The notes under the pieces were generated by a model, which searched no databases, was not told where the DNA came from, and was given only the letters and a program-made list of their open reading frames with translations. This document shows positions 1 to 8,585 of a DNA stretch of 60,127 nucleotides, one piece after another. The number at the start of each line of letters is the position of its first letter. The first letter of the stretch is position 1. The position numbers and the translations under genes were made by a program. This DNA comes from Planctomyces sp. GTDB taxonomy: Bacteria > Planctomycetota > Planctomycetia > Planctomycetales > Planctomycetaceae. The stretch is from contig JAEUIH010000035.1 of the NCBI GenBank assembly GCA_016795105.1, positions 7,545 through 67,671 of the forward strand, in the 5' to 3' direction.

Positions 1-1
1 C

Positions 2-595
2 TCAAGAGGCATGATCCAGAGAGATGATCTTGAGCCTGAAGACTGGGCGGTCAGCATGATCGAAACCGGTCTGATGACAAATACCGGTGGACGACTTCTT
101 CGTCTTCGCAGCTGGCTCGAAAATCAGGGCACCTTCATGGTGACCTACGGAGACGGTCTCAGCAACGTCAACATCCAGGAGCTGCTGGACTTTCATCGAT
201 CCCACGGTCGAATCGCGACCGTCACGGCGGTTCGACCTCCCGCACGATTTGGCGGTCTGGTACTTGAAGGCGACAACGTCCGAAGCTTCACGGAAAAGCC
301 GGTTTCCGGCGAAGGCTGGATCAACGGAGGCTTCCTCGTTTTTGAACCGGAGATCTTTGACTATCTGCATTCGGACACCTGCAGTCTTGAAGCCAATGCA
401 CTTGAACGAGTGGCAGCCGACGGTCAGCTCGCAGCGTTTCGCCATCCGGACTTCTGGCAGTGTATGGACACGATTCGTGACCGCGACTACCTTCAGCGGC
501 TCTGGGACTCGGGAAGTGCACCCTGGCAGACATGGGCCAACAGTCTGCCGGAAACACGTCTCAGGCTGATGCCACGCGACAAACACGCGGCTTAA
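2..595 (+). CDS. rfbF: Glucose-1-phosphate cytidylyltransferase, 5' end outside window
   Basis: Makes CDP-glucose from CTP and glucose 1-phosphate, the entry step to CDP-linked 6-deoxysugars. The frame is open to the window edge, so about 60 of the family's usual ~257 residues, including the glycine-rich nucleotide loop, lie outside. The visible part matches the family: VTYGDGLSNV (metal-binding Asp region), a RFGGL...FTEKP segment, WINGGFLVFEP, and WQCMDTIRDRDYLQRLW near the C-terminus. rfbG follows 27 bp downstream on the same strand, the classic rfbF-rfbG order of O-antigen loci. Identity is secure. Only the start is missing. Confidence 0.93.
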   Translation, partial: SRGMIQRDDLEPEDWAVSMIETGLMTNTGGRLLRLRSWLENQGTFMVTYGDGLSNVNIQELLDFHRSHGRIATVTAVRPPARFGGLVLEGDNVRSFTEKPVSGEGWINGGFLVFEPEIFDYLHSDTCSLEANALERVAADGQLAAFRHPDFWQCMDTIRDRDYLQRLWDSGSAPWQTWANSLPETRLRLMPRDKHAA

Positions 596-622
596 AGAAC
601 TCACGACAGGGGAGCAGTGGGA

Positions 623-1660
623 ATGGATTCCAAATTCAACGCAGATTTCTGGCGCGACCGACGCGTATTCGTGACCGGAGCGACAGGACTCGTCGGCAGC
701 TGGCTTGTGAAACGCCTGCTCAAAGCTAAAGCAGATGTGATTTGCCTGATTCGCGACTGGACACCACAGTCGGAACTTGTTCGATCTGGTGACCTGGATC
801 GTGTAACAACCGTTCGCGGCGATATTTGTGATCAGTCGTGTCTCGAGCGGGCTCTTGGTGAGTACGAAGTTCAGACGGTCATTCATCTGGCCGCTCAAAC
901 GATTGTCGGAATCGCTAACAGGAACCCAGGATCGACGTTCGAAGCCAATATCGGCGGCACATGGAAACTGCTGGAAGCCTGCCGCCGAAGCCCAAGAGTC
1001 CGACAGATTGTCATGGCTTCATCAGATAAGGCGTACGGCGACTGTGACGTACTTCCATACACGGAAGACACGCCGCTGGCAGGCCGACATCCTTATGACG
1101 TCAGCAAGTCCTGCAGTGACCTGATTTCACAAACATTTGCACACACATACAAACTTCCCGTCTGCATTACTCGCTGCGGTAACTTCTACGGTGGTGGCGA
1201 TCTGAACTGGAATCGAATCGTCCCGGGTACGATTCGATCTGTACTCCGTGGACAACAGCCCGTAATTCGTTCAGATGGCACCTTTGTCCGCGACTACTTC
1301 TATGTCGAAGATGGTGCCGCGGCCTATATGCATCTGGCCGAACAGATGGAAATCAAGCCGGAACTTGCTGGCGAAGCATTCAATCTTTCCACAGAAATTC
1401 AGGTGTCTGTTCTTCAGCTGGTCGAACAGATTCTCAGTGGAATGAACAGCAATCTCCGCCCAGTGGTTCTGGGAGAAGCAAATCACGAGATCAAACATCA
1501 GTATCTGGACGCAGGCAAGGCGGCCAGAATGCTTGGCTGGCGCCCTTCATTTACGCTGGAAGAAGGTCTCGTACGTACGATCGACTGGTATAGGAAGCAT
1601 GTCGACAGCCAGACGACTTCAGACAGCGATCTGCCGCGAATTCTGCGACCAGCCGCGTAA
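623..1660 (+). CDS. rfbG: CDP-glucose 4,6-dehydratase
   Basis: Short-chain dehydrogenase/reductase that converts CDP-glucose to CDP-4-keto-6-deoxyglucose using bound NAD. The Rossmann motif GATGLVG is at residues 19-25 and the catalytic Tyr/Lys pair is in YDVSK (about Y158 and K162). The SSDKAYGD segment before it is typical of the family. Length, 345 residues, is usual. ATG at 623 is chosen because GGGGAG (609-614) sits 8 nt upstream. A GTG at 617 would be only 2 nt from it. It lies between rfbF and a sugar C-methyltransferase. No rfbH-type 3-dehydratase follows in this window, so its keto product probably feeds methylation, epimerisation or amination. Confidence 0.94.
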   Translation: MDSKFNADFWRDRRVFVTGATGLVGSWLVKRLLKAKADVICLIRDWTPQSELVRSGDLDRVTTVRGDICDQSCLERALGEYEVQTVIHLAAQTIVGIANRNPGSTFEANIGGTWKLLEACRRSPRVRQIVMASSDKAYGDCDVLPYTEDTPLAGRHPYDVSKSCSDLISQTFAHTYKLPVCITRCGNFYGGGDLNWNRIVPGTIRSVLRGQQPVIRSDGTFVRDYFYVEDGAAAYMHLAEQMEIKPELAGEAFNLSTEIQVSVLQLVEQILSGMNSNLRPVVLGEANHEIKHQYLDAGKAARMLGWRPSFTLEEGLVRTIDWYRKHVDSQTTSDSDLPRILRPAA

Positions 1661-1701
1661 CTGAACCTGTTCCAATTTTGTCTTAAAAGGATGTTAAGGC
1701 A

Positions 1702-2982
1702 GTGACAACGAAAACCGGCATTGGCAGTTTCAGTGGAAGTGGCAGGGCAAAGGATGTCAGCCCGGTATTCTGCCGATCATGTGGCAACCATGGCCTCAAA
1801 ATGGTGCTCTCACTCGGAAAGACGCCACTGGCGAATGCCCTCCTGAACGACAGCCAGCTGGCCGCGCCGGAAAAAGTTTGGCCGCTTGAACTTGTGAGAT
1901 GCACTGCATGTTCGCTGGTTCAGATTACGGAAACTGTGCCCCCGGAAATTCTCTTCAGTGACTATGCCTACTTTTCATCGTTCTCGGACACAATGGTCAA
2001 CCACGCGAGAACAATCGCAGAACGTCTGACATCCGAACGAAAGCTGGACTCGAACAGCCTCGTGATGGAAGTGGCCAGTAACGATGGCTATCTTCTGCAA
2101 TGGTATCGGAAGGTCGGAATTCCGGTGCTGGGAATCGAACCCGCGTCCAATATCGCGGCAATCGCAGAACGCGAACGAAATGTGCCCACACTCAACGATT
2201 TCTTCGGCAAGGAAGTCGCAACGAAGCTGTCGCGTCAGGGAAAAAAGGCTGACGTCATTCACGCCAACAACGTTCTCGCTCATGTGGCGGATCTGAACGG
2301 CGTTGTTGCAGGTTTTCGCGAAGTTCTGAAGCCTCAGGGACGCGTTGTTGTCGAATGCCCCTATCTGCTCGATCTCCTTGAGCACACTGAATTCGACACG
2401 ATTTACCATGAACATCTCTGCTACTTTTCGCTGACAGCACTCAGTCATCTCTTTCTGAGACATGGACTGGAGATTGTCGATGTTGAACATCTGCCGATTC
2501 ATGGTGGTTCCATCAGGATTTATGCAGCCCATCGAGGCACCGCGTCGCCGTCAAATGCCGTTGTACAGATGCTTCAGAACGAATCCGATTGGGTCAATAC
2601 GGACGATCTGTATTACCAGTTCGCCCAGCGTGTTGAAGTACTCAAACAACAGCTTCTCCAAAAACTGCATTCACTCAAGGCAGAAGGTCAGCGGATCGCG
2701 ATCTACGGAGCCTCTGCGAAAGGCAGCACTCTGCTGAACTACTTTGGTATCGACCGATCACTGGTGGACTATGTCGTCGACCGGAGCACCGTCAAACAGG
2801 GACGTTATACGCCCGGTACTCACCTGAAGATTTTCAGCCCGGATCACCTCGAACAGGATCGCCCGGACTATTGCCTGCTGTTGACCTGGAACTTTGCCGA
2901 GGAAATCCTCAGGCAACAAAAGAATTATCGAGACCGAGGTGGAAAGTTCATTATCCCGGTACCGGACGTGCGAGTCGCATAG
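1702..2982 (+). CDS. Sugar C-methyltransferase (TylCIII/NovU-like, zinc-binding)
   Basis: SAM-dependent methyltransferase of the three-part family that adds a methyl branch to keto-deoxysugar nucleotides. The N-terminal zinc-binding part has CRSC (C24, C27) and CTAC (C67, C70). The central SAM fold carries [11 protein letters not shown], and the C-terminal part has [17 protein letters not shown], as in Methyltransf_13/Methyltransf_14 proteins. Length, 426 residues, is close to the usual ~410. Start is GTG 1702. The AAGG before it is only 2 nt away, so the exact start is uncertain, but it must precede C24. Its position right after rfbG suggests a CDP-4-keto-6-deoxyhexose derivative as substrate (inference). 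Confidence 0.85.
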   Translation: MTTKTGIGSFSGSGRAKDVSPVFCRSCGNHGLKMVLSLGKTPLANALLNDSQLAAPEKVWPLELVRCTACSLVQITETVPPEILFSDYAYFSSFSDTMVNHARTIAERLTSERKLDSNSLVMEVASNDGYLLQWYRKVGIPVLGIEPASNIAAIAERERNVPTLNDFFGKEVATKLSRQGKKADVIHANNVLAHVADLNGVVAGFREVLKPQGRVVVECPYLLDLLEHTEFDTIYHEHLCYFSLTALSHLFLRHGLEIVDVEHLPIHGGSIRIYAAHRGTASPSNAVVQMLQNESDWVNTDDLYYQFAQRVEVLKQQLLQKLHSLKAEGQRIAIYGASAKGSTLLNYFGIDRSLVDYVVDRSTVKQGRYTPGTHLKIFSPDHLEQDRPDYCLLLTWNFAEEILRQQKNYRDRGGKFIIPVPDVRVA

Positions 2983-3021
2983 CCTGACGCGTAGTCCACG
3001 ATTCTCTGAAAAGTACTTACG

Positions 3022-3567
3022 TTGATCTATACCCCCACTCAACTTGAGGGCGTCTGGCTCGTTGAACCTGAACGTCATTCCGACGACCGCGGCTTTTTTG
3101 CGCGAACATGGTGCAGCCGGGAATTTGAAACGCGAGGTCTGAACTCTTCTCTCGTACAGTCTAACGTCTCCTTCAATCGTCGCCGAGGGACTCTGCGCGG
3201 TATGCACCTCCAACGAGCTCCCTGGGGAGAATGCAAACTTGTCCGCTGTACTCAGGGTGCAATCTTCGATGTTGTACTCGACCTTCGCCCGAACTCAGTG
3301 ACCTACTGCCAATGGGTCGGTACTGAACTCACGTCCGACAACCATAAAGCCTTCTATATACCGGAAGGTTGCGCACACGGTTTTCAGACACTTACTGAAA
3401 CATCGGAAGTTCTTTATCAGATGTCCCAGTATTTCGTGCCTGAATCTGCCACCGGTGTTCGGTGGAATGACCCTGTGTTCTCGATTCAATGGCCGGAAAC
3501 TGAAGTTCGGCATCTTTCTCCTCGAGATGCCACTTACCCTGACTTTCATGACGTGAGGTTGTCGTGA
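3022..3567 (+). CDS. dTDP-4-dehydrorhamnose 3,5-epimerase family protein (RmlC-like cupin)
   Basis: Cupin epimerase of the RmlC/RfbC family, which inverts C3 and/or C5 of 4-keto-6-deoxysugar nucleotides. Visible family features are DDRGFFARTW near the N-terminus, the catalytic-base histidine in GMHLQ (H62), the following GECKLVRCTQG, VVLDLRPNS and YIPEGCAHGFQTL. Length, 181 residues, is standard. The assigned start is a TTG at 3022, because no better ATG or GTG precedes the conserved N-terminus. Since the locus makes CDP rather than dTDP sugars, it may act on the CDP-linked keto sugar, and single- or double-centre epimerisation cannot be told from sequence. Confidence 0.88.
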   Translation: MIYTPTQLEGVWLVEPERHSDDRGFFARTWCSREFETRGLNSSLVQSNVSFNRRRGTLRGMHLQRAPWGECKLVRCTQGAIFDVVLDLRPNSVTYCQWVGTELTSDNHKAFYIPEGCAHGFQTLTETSEVLYQMSQYFVPESATGVRWNDPVFSIQWPETEVRHLSPRDATYPDFHDVRLS

Positions 3568-4241
3568 TGGACAGGAATATTCAACAATCACCGCAGAAGC
3601 CACTGATTCTCTGGGGAGCACGCGGACACGCAAAAGTACTCAATGAATTCCTGCCTCGGCTTGGATTTCGTATCGTTGCCGTCTTCGATAACGCTCCGGT
3701 TGACTCGCCTCCGATTGCAGGTGTGCCCGTCTTTGTGGGAATGCCGGGCTTTAGACACTGGCGATCTGAGAACCCGGCTTCCGACACGCAGGCACTAATT
3801 GCAATAGGTGGACACCGAGGTCGTGATCGCCTCGAAATCCAGCAGGAACTCTGTGACGCAGGAATTCTGCCGGCAACTGCCGTCCATCCCACTGCCTTTG
3901 TTGCAGCCGACGCATGTATTGGCGATGGCAGCCAAATTCTCGGCAATGCCGCTGTATGCACGGAAGCTGTCATTGGAAAATGCTGCATCATTAACACAAG
4001 TGCCAGCGTCGATCATGAATGCAGCCTCGGCGATGGCGTACATATCGCTCCAGGTGCAACACTCACCGGATGCGTCTCCATCGGCGAACATTCAATGATC
4101 GGGGCCGGTGCGGTGGTACTTCCAAGAATTCGAATCGGGCGAAGTGTCATCATTGGCGCCGGATCCGTCGTCACTCGTGACATCCCGGATGGCAAAGTCG
4201 CATTCGGCAATCCGGCTCGCATCATTCGAGACAATAACTGA
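3567..4241 (+). CDS. NeuD/PglD-family sugar O/N-acyltransferase (left-handed beta-helix)
   Basis: Acetyl-CoA-dependent acyltransferase of the sialic-acid O-acetyltransferase NeuD / PglD family. The N-terminal Rossmann-like part begins ILWGARGHAKV, with the glycine/His pattern typical of PglD, and is followed by hexapeptide repeats forming a left-handed beta-helix (for example ACIGDGSQILGNAAV, NTSASVDHECSLGDGVHI, AVVLPRIRIGRS, ending VAFGNPARII). The His in VDHECSLG is the expected catalytic base. ATG 3567 overlaps the preceding stop as TGATG, so translation is probably coupled to the epimerase. Next to a 4-aminotransferase gene, N-acylation of an amino sugar nucleotide is a reasonable role (inference). 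Confidence 0.87.
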   Translation: MDRNIQQSPQKPLILWGARGHAKVLNEFLPRLGFRIVAVFDNAPVDSPPIAGVPVFVGMPGFRHWRSENPASDTQALIAIGGHRGRDRLEIQQELCDAGILPATAVHPTAFVAADACIGDGSQILGNAAVCTEAVIGKCCIINTSASVDHECSLGDGVHIAPGATLTGCVSIGEHSMIGAGAVVLPRIRIGRSVIIGAGSVVTRDIPDGKVAFGNPARIIRDNN

Positions 4242-4262
4242 ACTATCAAAGGTATCCGAACT

Positions 4263-4991
4263 ATGTCCTCTCACGACCCCAAAGACTCACAGATGATTTC
4301 CCGAATGGCGGACGATGCGGAACTCCGCAATGTCTCCCGTGAATTCTTCAATCGAACCTGCGACTATCGCTACACATACAATTACAAGTGGCTCGGTCGC
4401 CCAATCATTCAGTATCCCCAGGATATCGTCGCACTGCAGGAAGTCATTTGGGAAGTTAAGCCCGAACTGATCATTGAAACCGGCATTGCACATGGTGGCT
4501 CTCTGATTCTGTCGTCGTCAATGCTGCAGCTGATTGGTGGCAACGGCAGAGTCCTCGGACTTGATATTGATATTCGTCCACATAACAGAAAAGCCATTGA
4601 AGAACATCCGATGGCACACAGGATCGACATGATTGAAGGATCCTCTGTGGATGATGCCATAGCCGCCAAAGTCAAATCGGCAGCCGCCGGCAAGTCCCCG
4701 GTCATGGTTATCCTCGATTCAAACCATACACATGAACACGTTCTCAGAGAACTTCAGCTGTATGCTCCACTGGTCACTAAAGGCAGTTACCTGATCGTGT
4801 TTGACACGGTTGTGGAATTCATGCGAAAAGACGCATTTCCGGACCGTCCGTGGGGTGTTGGAGATAATCCATACACTGCGGTTCAGGAGTTCCTCAGGAC
4901 GTCAGATCGTTTTGAATTAAATGCAGAAATCGAAAACAAACTGCTGTTGACGGTCGGCCCCGGCGGATGGCTGCGTTGCGTGAAGGACTAA
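4263..4991 (+). CDS. CmcI-like (cephalosporin hydroxylase family) protein, probable sugar O-methyltransferase
   Basis: Resembles the CmcI / rhamnosyl O-methyltransferase family (annotated as cephalosporin hydroxylase), which has a SAM-methyltransferase fold. Visible motifs are WLGRPIIQYPQD near residue 40, LIIETGIAHGGSLI (the SAM-binding glycine loop), VLGLDIDIRPHNR (acidic residue for SAM ribose), VMVILDSNHTHEHV and YLIVFDTVVE (metal-site aspartates), and FPDRPWGVGDNP. Length, 242 residues, is usual. In polysaccharide loci such proteins usually O-methylate sugars. Here it lies between an acyltransferase and an aminotransferase on the same strand. Which hydroxyl it acts on cannot be told. Confidence 0.82.
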   Translation: MSSHDPKDSQMISRMADDAELRNVSREFFNRTCDYRYTYNYKWLGRPIIQYPQDIVALQEVIWEVKPELIIETGIAHGGSLILSSSMLQLIGGNGRVLGLDIDIRPHNRKAIEEHPMAHRIDMIEGSSVDDAIAAKVKSAAAGKSPVMVILDSNHTHEHVLRELQLYAPLVTKGSYLIVFDTVVEFMRKDAFPDRPWGVGDNPYTAVQEFLRTSDRFELNAEIENKLLLTVGPGGWLRCVKD

Positions 4992-5063
4992 ACCACGTCC
5001 GATTCGTGAATTTGGAACTGAACTGCGATATTGATTCTGAAGCGTTGAAAAGTGAGAGCTCCC

Positions 5064-6221
5064 ATGGAACGCATACCCGTAGCCGGCCCCTCGATCACTC
5101 AGCTTGAAATTGACTACGTGACGGATGCTGTCCGCAACTGCTGGTACGATCAGGCAAACAAGTACCATGACCTCTTTGAGAAGGCGTTTGCGGCATATAC
5201 AGGAATCCAATATGCCGTCGCACTGCCATCCTGTACCTCAGCACTGCATCTCTCACTGGCGGCTCTGAACATTGGCCCGGGCGATGAAGTCATCGTTCCC
5301 GATGTTACCTGGATCGCTTCGGCGGCTCCCGTCAGCTATGTGGGTGCAACAACCGTATTTGCGGACATCGATCGCAACACCTGGTGCATCACGCCGGAGT
5401 CTTTTGAAGCCTGCATCACACCGGCGACCCGAGCTGTCATCGCAGTCGATCTTTACGGCAGCATGCCGCGACTGCACGAGATTCGTGCGATCGCCGAGCG
5501 ACACGGAATTGCAGTGATTGAAGACGCCGCAGAGGCGTTTGGTTCTGAGATTTCAGGCCGCAGAGCAGGGACTTTCGGCGATACGGGCGTTTTCAGCTTT
5601 CATGGGTCAAAGACAATGACAACCGGGGAAGGGGGGATGCTCGTCACGAACCGGCGAGACCTGTTTGACCGAGTCCATGTTCTGCGAGACCACGGACGCC
5701 GACCTGGCGATGTAAGTTTCTTCAATCATGAAGTTGCTTTCAAATACAAAATGAGCAGCATGCAGGCAGCGTTGGGTCTTGCTCAAGTGGAGCGAGCTGA
5801 CGAACTGGTCGGTCGTAAACGCGAAATCTTCAGGTGGTATGCGGAATCTCTCGACGGCACTGAGGGTGTTGCGTTGAACGCAGAACCTGACGGAACACTG
5901 AACTCTTATTGGATGGTCACTACGGTCCTCAGCCCTGATTTTGGACTCAAAAAGGAAACGCTTGGTTCTTTGCTTGCCACCCGCGGAGTCGCAACTCGTC
6001 CGTTTTTTCATCCACTTAGCTCTCTACCGGCCTTCGAAGCTCTCCCCGAGGCTCAAAAGGCTCGAGAACGCAACCTGTACTCCTACGAAATCAGCCCGTA
6101 CGGCATCAATCTGCCATGTGCTCTTTCTGTTACGCGGGACCAGGTTGAACGCGTGTGCACGGCCCTGAAGGCGGTTCTTAAAGAATCGTCTCAGACAAGT
6201 TCAGCGAAACGGGCCGCCTAA
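5064..6221 (+). CDS. DegT/DnrJ/EryC1/StrS aminotransferase, perosamine-synthase-like
   Basis: PLP-dependent aminotransferase that converts a keto-sugar nucleotide to an amino sugar. The PLP lysine is in FSFHGSKTMTTGEGGMLV (about K183 from this start). The Lys shows it is an aminotransferase and not the RfbH-type dehydratase, where His replaces it. GPGDEVIVPDVTWIAS and VIEDAAEAFGS are also family hallmarks. The pattern is closest, by eye, to GDP-perosamine synthase RfbE, a C4 aminotransferase. ATG 5064 has GAGAG 5 nt upstream. A GTG at 5052 is an alternative start. It probably aminates C4 of the 4-keto-6-deoxy sugar made by RfbF/RfbG (inference). Confidence 0.88.
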   Translation: MERIPVAGPSITQLEIDYVTDAVRNCWYDQANKYHDLFEKAFAAYTGIQYAVALPSCTSALHLSLAALNIGPGDEVIVPDVTWIASAAPVSYVGATTVFADIDRNTWCITPESFEACITPATRAVIAVDLYGSMPRLHEIRAIAERHGIAVIEDAAEAFGSEISGRRAGTFGDTGVFSFHGSKTMTTGEGGMLVTNRRDLFDRVHVLRDHGRRPGDVSFFNHEVAFKYKMSSMQAALGLAQVERADELVGRKREIFRWYAESLDGTEGVALNAEPDGTLNSYWMVTTVLSPDFGLKKETLGSLLATRGVATRPFFHPLSSLPAFEALPEAQKARERNLYSYEISPYGINLPCALSVTRDQVERVCTALKAVLKESSQTSSAKRAA

Positions 6222-6264
6222 CCAACGTCCCGACGCTCGCCCGATAAACGACCAACGATTCGGA

Positions 6265-6295
6265 TTGACCTTTCGAAAAGGAACTCCGTTATACT
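6265..6295 (+). promoter_or_regulatory. Candidate sigma-70 promoter upstream of the ABC exporter
   Basis: TTGACC (6265-6270) and TATACT (6290-6295) resemble -35 and -10 boxes with a 19-bp spacer, somewhat long. Using TTATAC would give 18. The TTG of the -35 box is also the leftmost possible start codon of the exporter frame, so a true promoter here would force the start to a later codon, most likely ATG 6394. Seen by eye only. Confidence 0.35.
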
Positions 6296-6393
6296 ATGAT
6301 GCAGGTCAGTATCGAATTGATGCTGAGCATCAGACAGACACGGACGTCTCAGACGCCGTTGTCGCAGACAGGGAAGTCTCGGGGCATCTGACC

Positions 6394-8385
6394 ATGCAGC
6401 AGTTTATCCGACTTGGAAATTACGCCTGGCCATATCGACGGCAGATCTTTTTCTCGATCGCCTGTGCTCTGTTTGTGTCAGCCTTTTGGTCACTAAATCT
6501 CTCGATCACGTTTCCCATTGTGCGCGTTCTGTTCGAAGGTGACAGTCTGCACGCGAATGTGGATCGAGAAATCCTTGAGATGAAGAAAGAAATCGAAGGT
6601 TATCGGCAGCACGTTTCCGCCCTCGATGAAAAAGATATCGCTGAACATGCAAGGCTTCAACGAAAAATCAACGAAGCGTCACAGGTTCTCCTTGCTCGCC
6701 AGTGGACCAAAGACCTGATCCTGCCATACGTTCCGGAAGACAAGTTCCGAACGATTCTGTTGATCCTTGCTTCGATCGTGATAGCCACTGTTCTGAAAGG
6801 CATCTTCGTCTACTTTCAGGAAATCCTTGTCGGCAGCCTCGTCAATGCTGCATCCAACGATATTCGCGCAGACGTGTTTTCCAACGCAATGAAACTTGAC
6901 TGCCAGTCACTCGCCGGACTTGGCACTTCCAACTTGACTTCCCGCCTGACCAACGACGTCTCAGAAATGGGGCTTGGCCTCAGACTTTTCGGAGCCGACC
7001 TTGTCCGAGAACCTCTGAAGGCGGTGCTGTGTATCATGGTCGCATTCAGCATTAACTGGCGTCTCACGGCTGTTGGAATCATCGTGCTTCCGCTGATCGG
7101 ACTGCTGTTTACAAAGTCCAGCCGAGTCCTTCGAAAGTCTTCGAAGCGTTCGCTCGAAACAATGTCCAGCATTTACCAGTGCATTAACGAATCACTGGAT
7201 TCCTTCCGGATTGTTCTTGCATTTGGTCGTCAGGAACGACATGTCAATCAGCTTAAAGAGGCGAATCAGGAATACTACAACCGATCGCAGAGCATCGTTC
7301 GAGTCACAGCGCTCGTTCGACCCGCCACTGAATTGCTCGGAATCGTGGCCTTCATTTCAATTCTGATCCCCGGCGCCTACATGGTCCTCAACGAAACAGA
7401 CCAGATCGCGGGAATAAAGCTCGCAGCTCGGCCGCTGGAACTTGCAGAACTCGCAACTCTCTATGCACTCCTCGCCGGGGTACTCGATCCTGTTCGCAAG
7501 ATGTCCGGAATTCTCCCGATTATGCGACGCTCAATGGCTGCCGCAGAACGTGTTTTTGAAGTGATCGACCTGAAGACCATCGTCCCGGAATCTTCAACTC
7601 CGGTAACCATGCCGCGTCATGCACAAAGTATCACGTTCGACTCCGTCTCTTTCAGATACCAAACTCTGCCTGGCGGTCCCTCAAATCCACTCTCCCTTAA
7701 TAATGTGAGCTTTACAGTTCGATTTGGCGAAGTCGTCGCTGTCATCGGTGGAAACGGGTCTGGAAAATCAACATTGACGAGTTTGATTCCGCGCATGTTC
7801 GATCCGACCGAAGGCTCAATCCGGATCGACGGCGTTGATATCTCTGAAGTTGCTCTCAATGACCTTCGCTCCCAAATTGGAATCGTCACTCAGGATACCA
7901 TGCTGTTTGATGATACCGTCTATAACAATATTCTTTACGGTCGGCCCGATGCCAGCCATCAGGCAGTTGAAGAAGCAATTCGCCTCTCACACGCGGCTGA
8001 TTTCATCACAACTCTTCCCGATGGTCTGAATACTCGCGTTGGTGCCAAAGGTCAGCGACTGTCCGGCGGTCAAAAACAGAGAATTGCTCTGGCCAGAGCC
8101 ATTCTCCGAAATCCAACAATTATGATCCTGGACGAAGCAACCTCAGCAGTTGATGCTGAAAGTGAATCACTCATCCACGGTTCACTCCGCCAGTTCGCCG
8201 AAGGCCGAACAACCTTCATTATTTCCCATGTGATCAACCAGACCTTCCTCGATCTCATCGACCGAATCATCGTTCTGGACCGAGGCCGCATCATTGCCAT
8301 GGGAACCCATGAAGAACTCAGTCGAACTTCCCCGGACTACCTCCGCATGATTCAAACCGAATGCGTGCCCCGCAAAGCCGCCTGA
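6394..8385 (+). CDS. ABC exporter, MsbA-like (fused membrane domain and ATPase)
   Basis: Half-transporter of the ABCB/MsbA type: an N-terminal six-helix membrane domain, then an ATPase with Walker A GGNGSGKST (about residues 451-459), signature LSGGQKQRIALARA (about 556), Walker B IMILDEATSA and the switch His in ISHV. It probably flips or exports a lipid-linked glycan made by the upstream genes (inference from context). ATG 6394 gives a normal short cytoplasmic tail before the first membrane helix, with GGGG 9 nt upstream. The frame can be extended to a TTG at 6265, but that overlaps a promoter-like sequence. Unusual: about 70 charged, coiled-coil-like residues are inserted between the first two membrane helices. 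Confidence 0.9.
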   Translation: MQQFIRLGNYAWPYRRQIFFSIACALFVSAFWSLNLSITFPIVRVLFEGDSLHANVDREILEMKKEIEGYRQHVSALDEKDIAEHARLQRKINEASQVLLARQWTKDLILPYVPEDKFRTILLILASIVIATVLKGIFVYFQEILVGSLVNAASNDIRADVFSNAMKLDCQSLAGLGTSNLTSRLTNDVSEMGLGLRLFGADLVREPLKAVLCIMVAFSINWRLTAVGIIVLPLIGLLFTKSSRVLRKSSKRSLETMSSIYQCINESLDSFRIVLAFGRQERHVNQLKEANQEYYNRSQSIVRVTALVRPATELLGIVAFISILIPGAYMVLNETDQIAGIKLAARPLELAELATLYALLAGVLDPVRKMSGILPIMRRSMAAAERVFEVIDLKTIVPESSTPVTMPRHAQSITFDSVSFRYQTLPGGPSNPLSLNNVSFTVRFGEVVAVIGGNGSGKSTLTSLIPRMFDPTEGSIRIDGVDISEVALNDLRSQIGIVTQDTMLFDDTVYNNILYGRPDASHQAVEEAIRLSHAADFITTLPDGLNTRVGAKGQRLSGGQKQRIALARAILRNPTIMILDEATSAVDAESESLIHGSLRQFAEGRTTFIISHVINQTFLDLIDRIIVLDRGRIIAMGTHEELSRTSPDYLRMIQTECVPRKAA

Positions 8386-8394
8386 AACAGAAGT

Positions 8395-8582
8395 ATGTAG
8401 CTTGGGCATTCCTGCCCGAGCACGCAAGCAAATGTAGCTTGGGCATTCCTGCCCGAGCACGCGGCCGTATTTCACAGCAGCGGGGAGTCGCAGCGAGGGT
8501 ACACTCGACGGGCAGGAATGCCGCTATGCTGGATCGACGGGCAGGAATGCCGCTATACGTGGATCGACGGGCAGGAATGCCC
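8395..8582. repeat. Intergenic hairpin repeats around GGGCATTCCTGCCC, two orientations
   Basis: Five copies of a 14-bp core. Two read GGGCATTCCTGCCC (8404-8417, 8441-8454) inside a perfect 31-bp direct repeat (8395-8425 and 8432-8462). Three read GGGCAGGAATGCC(C/G) (8510-8523, 8539-8552, 8569-8582), spaced 29-30 bp with shared GATCGAC flanks. Each core can fold as a 5-bp stem with a 4-nt loop. In the GGGCAGGAATGCCC sense the loop is GGAA, a GNRA tetraloop. The block fills the gap between the converging exporter and NTase-kinase genes, ending 4 bp before the latter's stop. The same core recurs at 50091-50160. Confidence 0.9.
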
Positions 8583-8585
8583 ATC

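Noticed and set aside
2-898. Long minus-strand frame of 298 codons
   Set aside because: Antisense to rfbF and rfbG, with no recognisable motif.
8395-8582. Considered as a CRISPR array
   Set aside because: Cores are only 14 bp and palindromic, occur in both orientations, have similar rather than unique spacers, and no cas genes are near. The same applies to 11457-11558 and 50091-50160.
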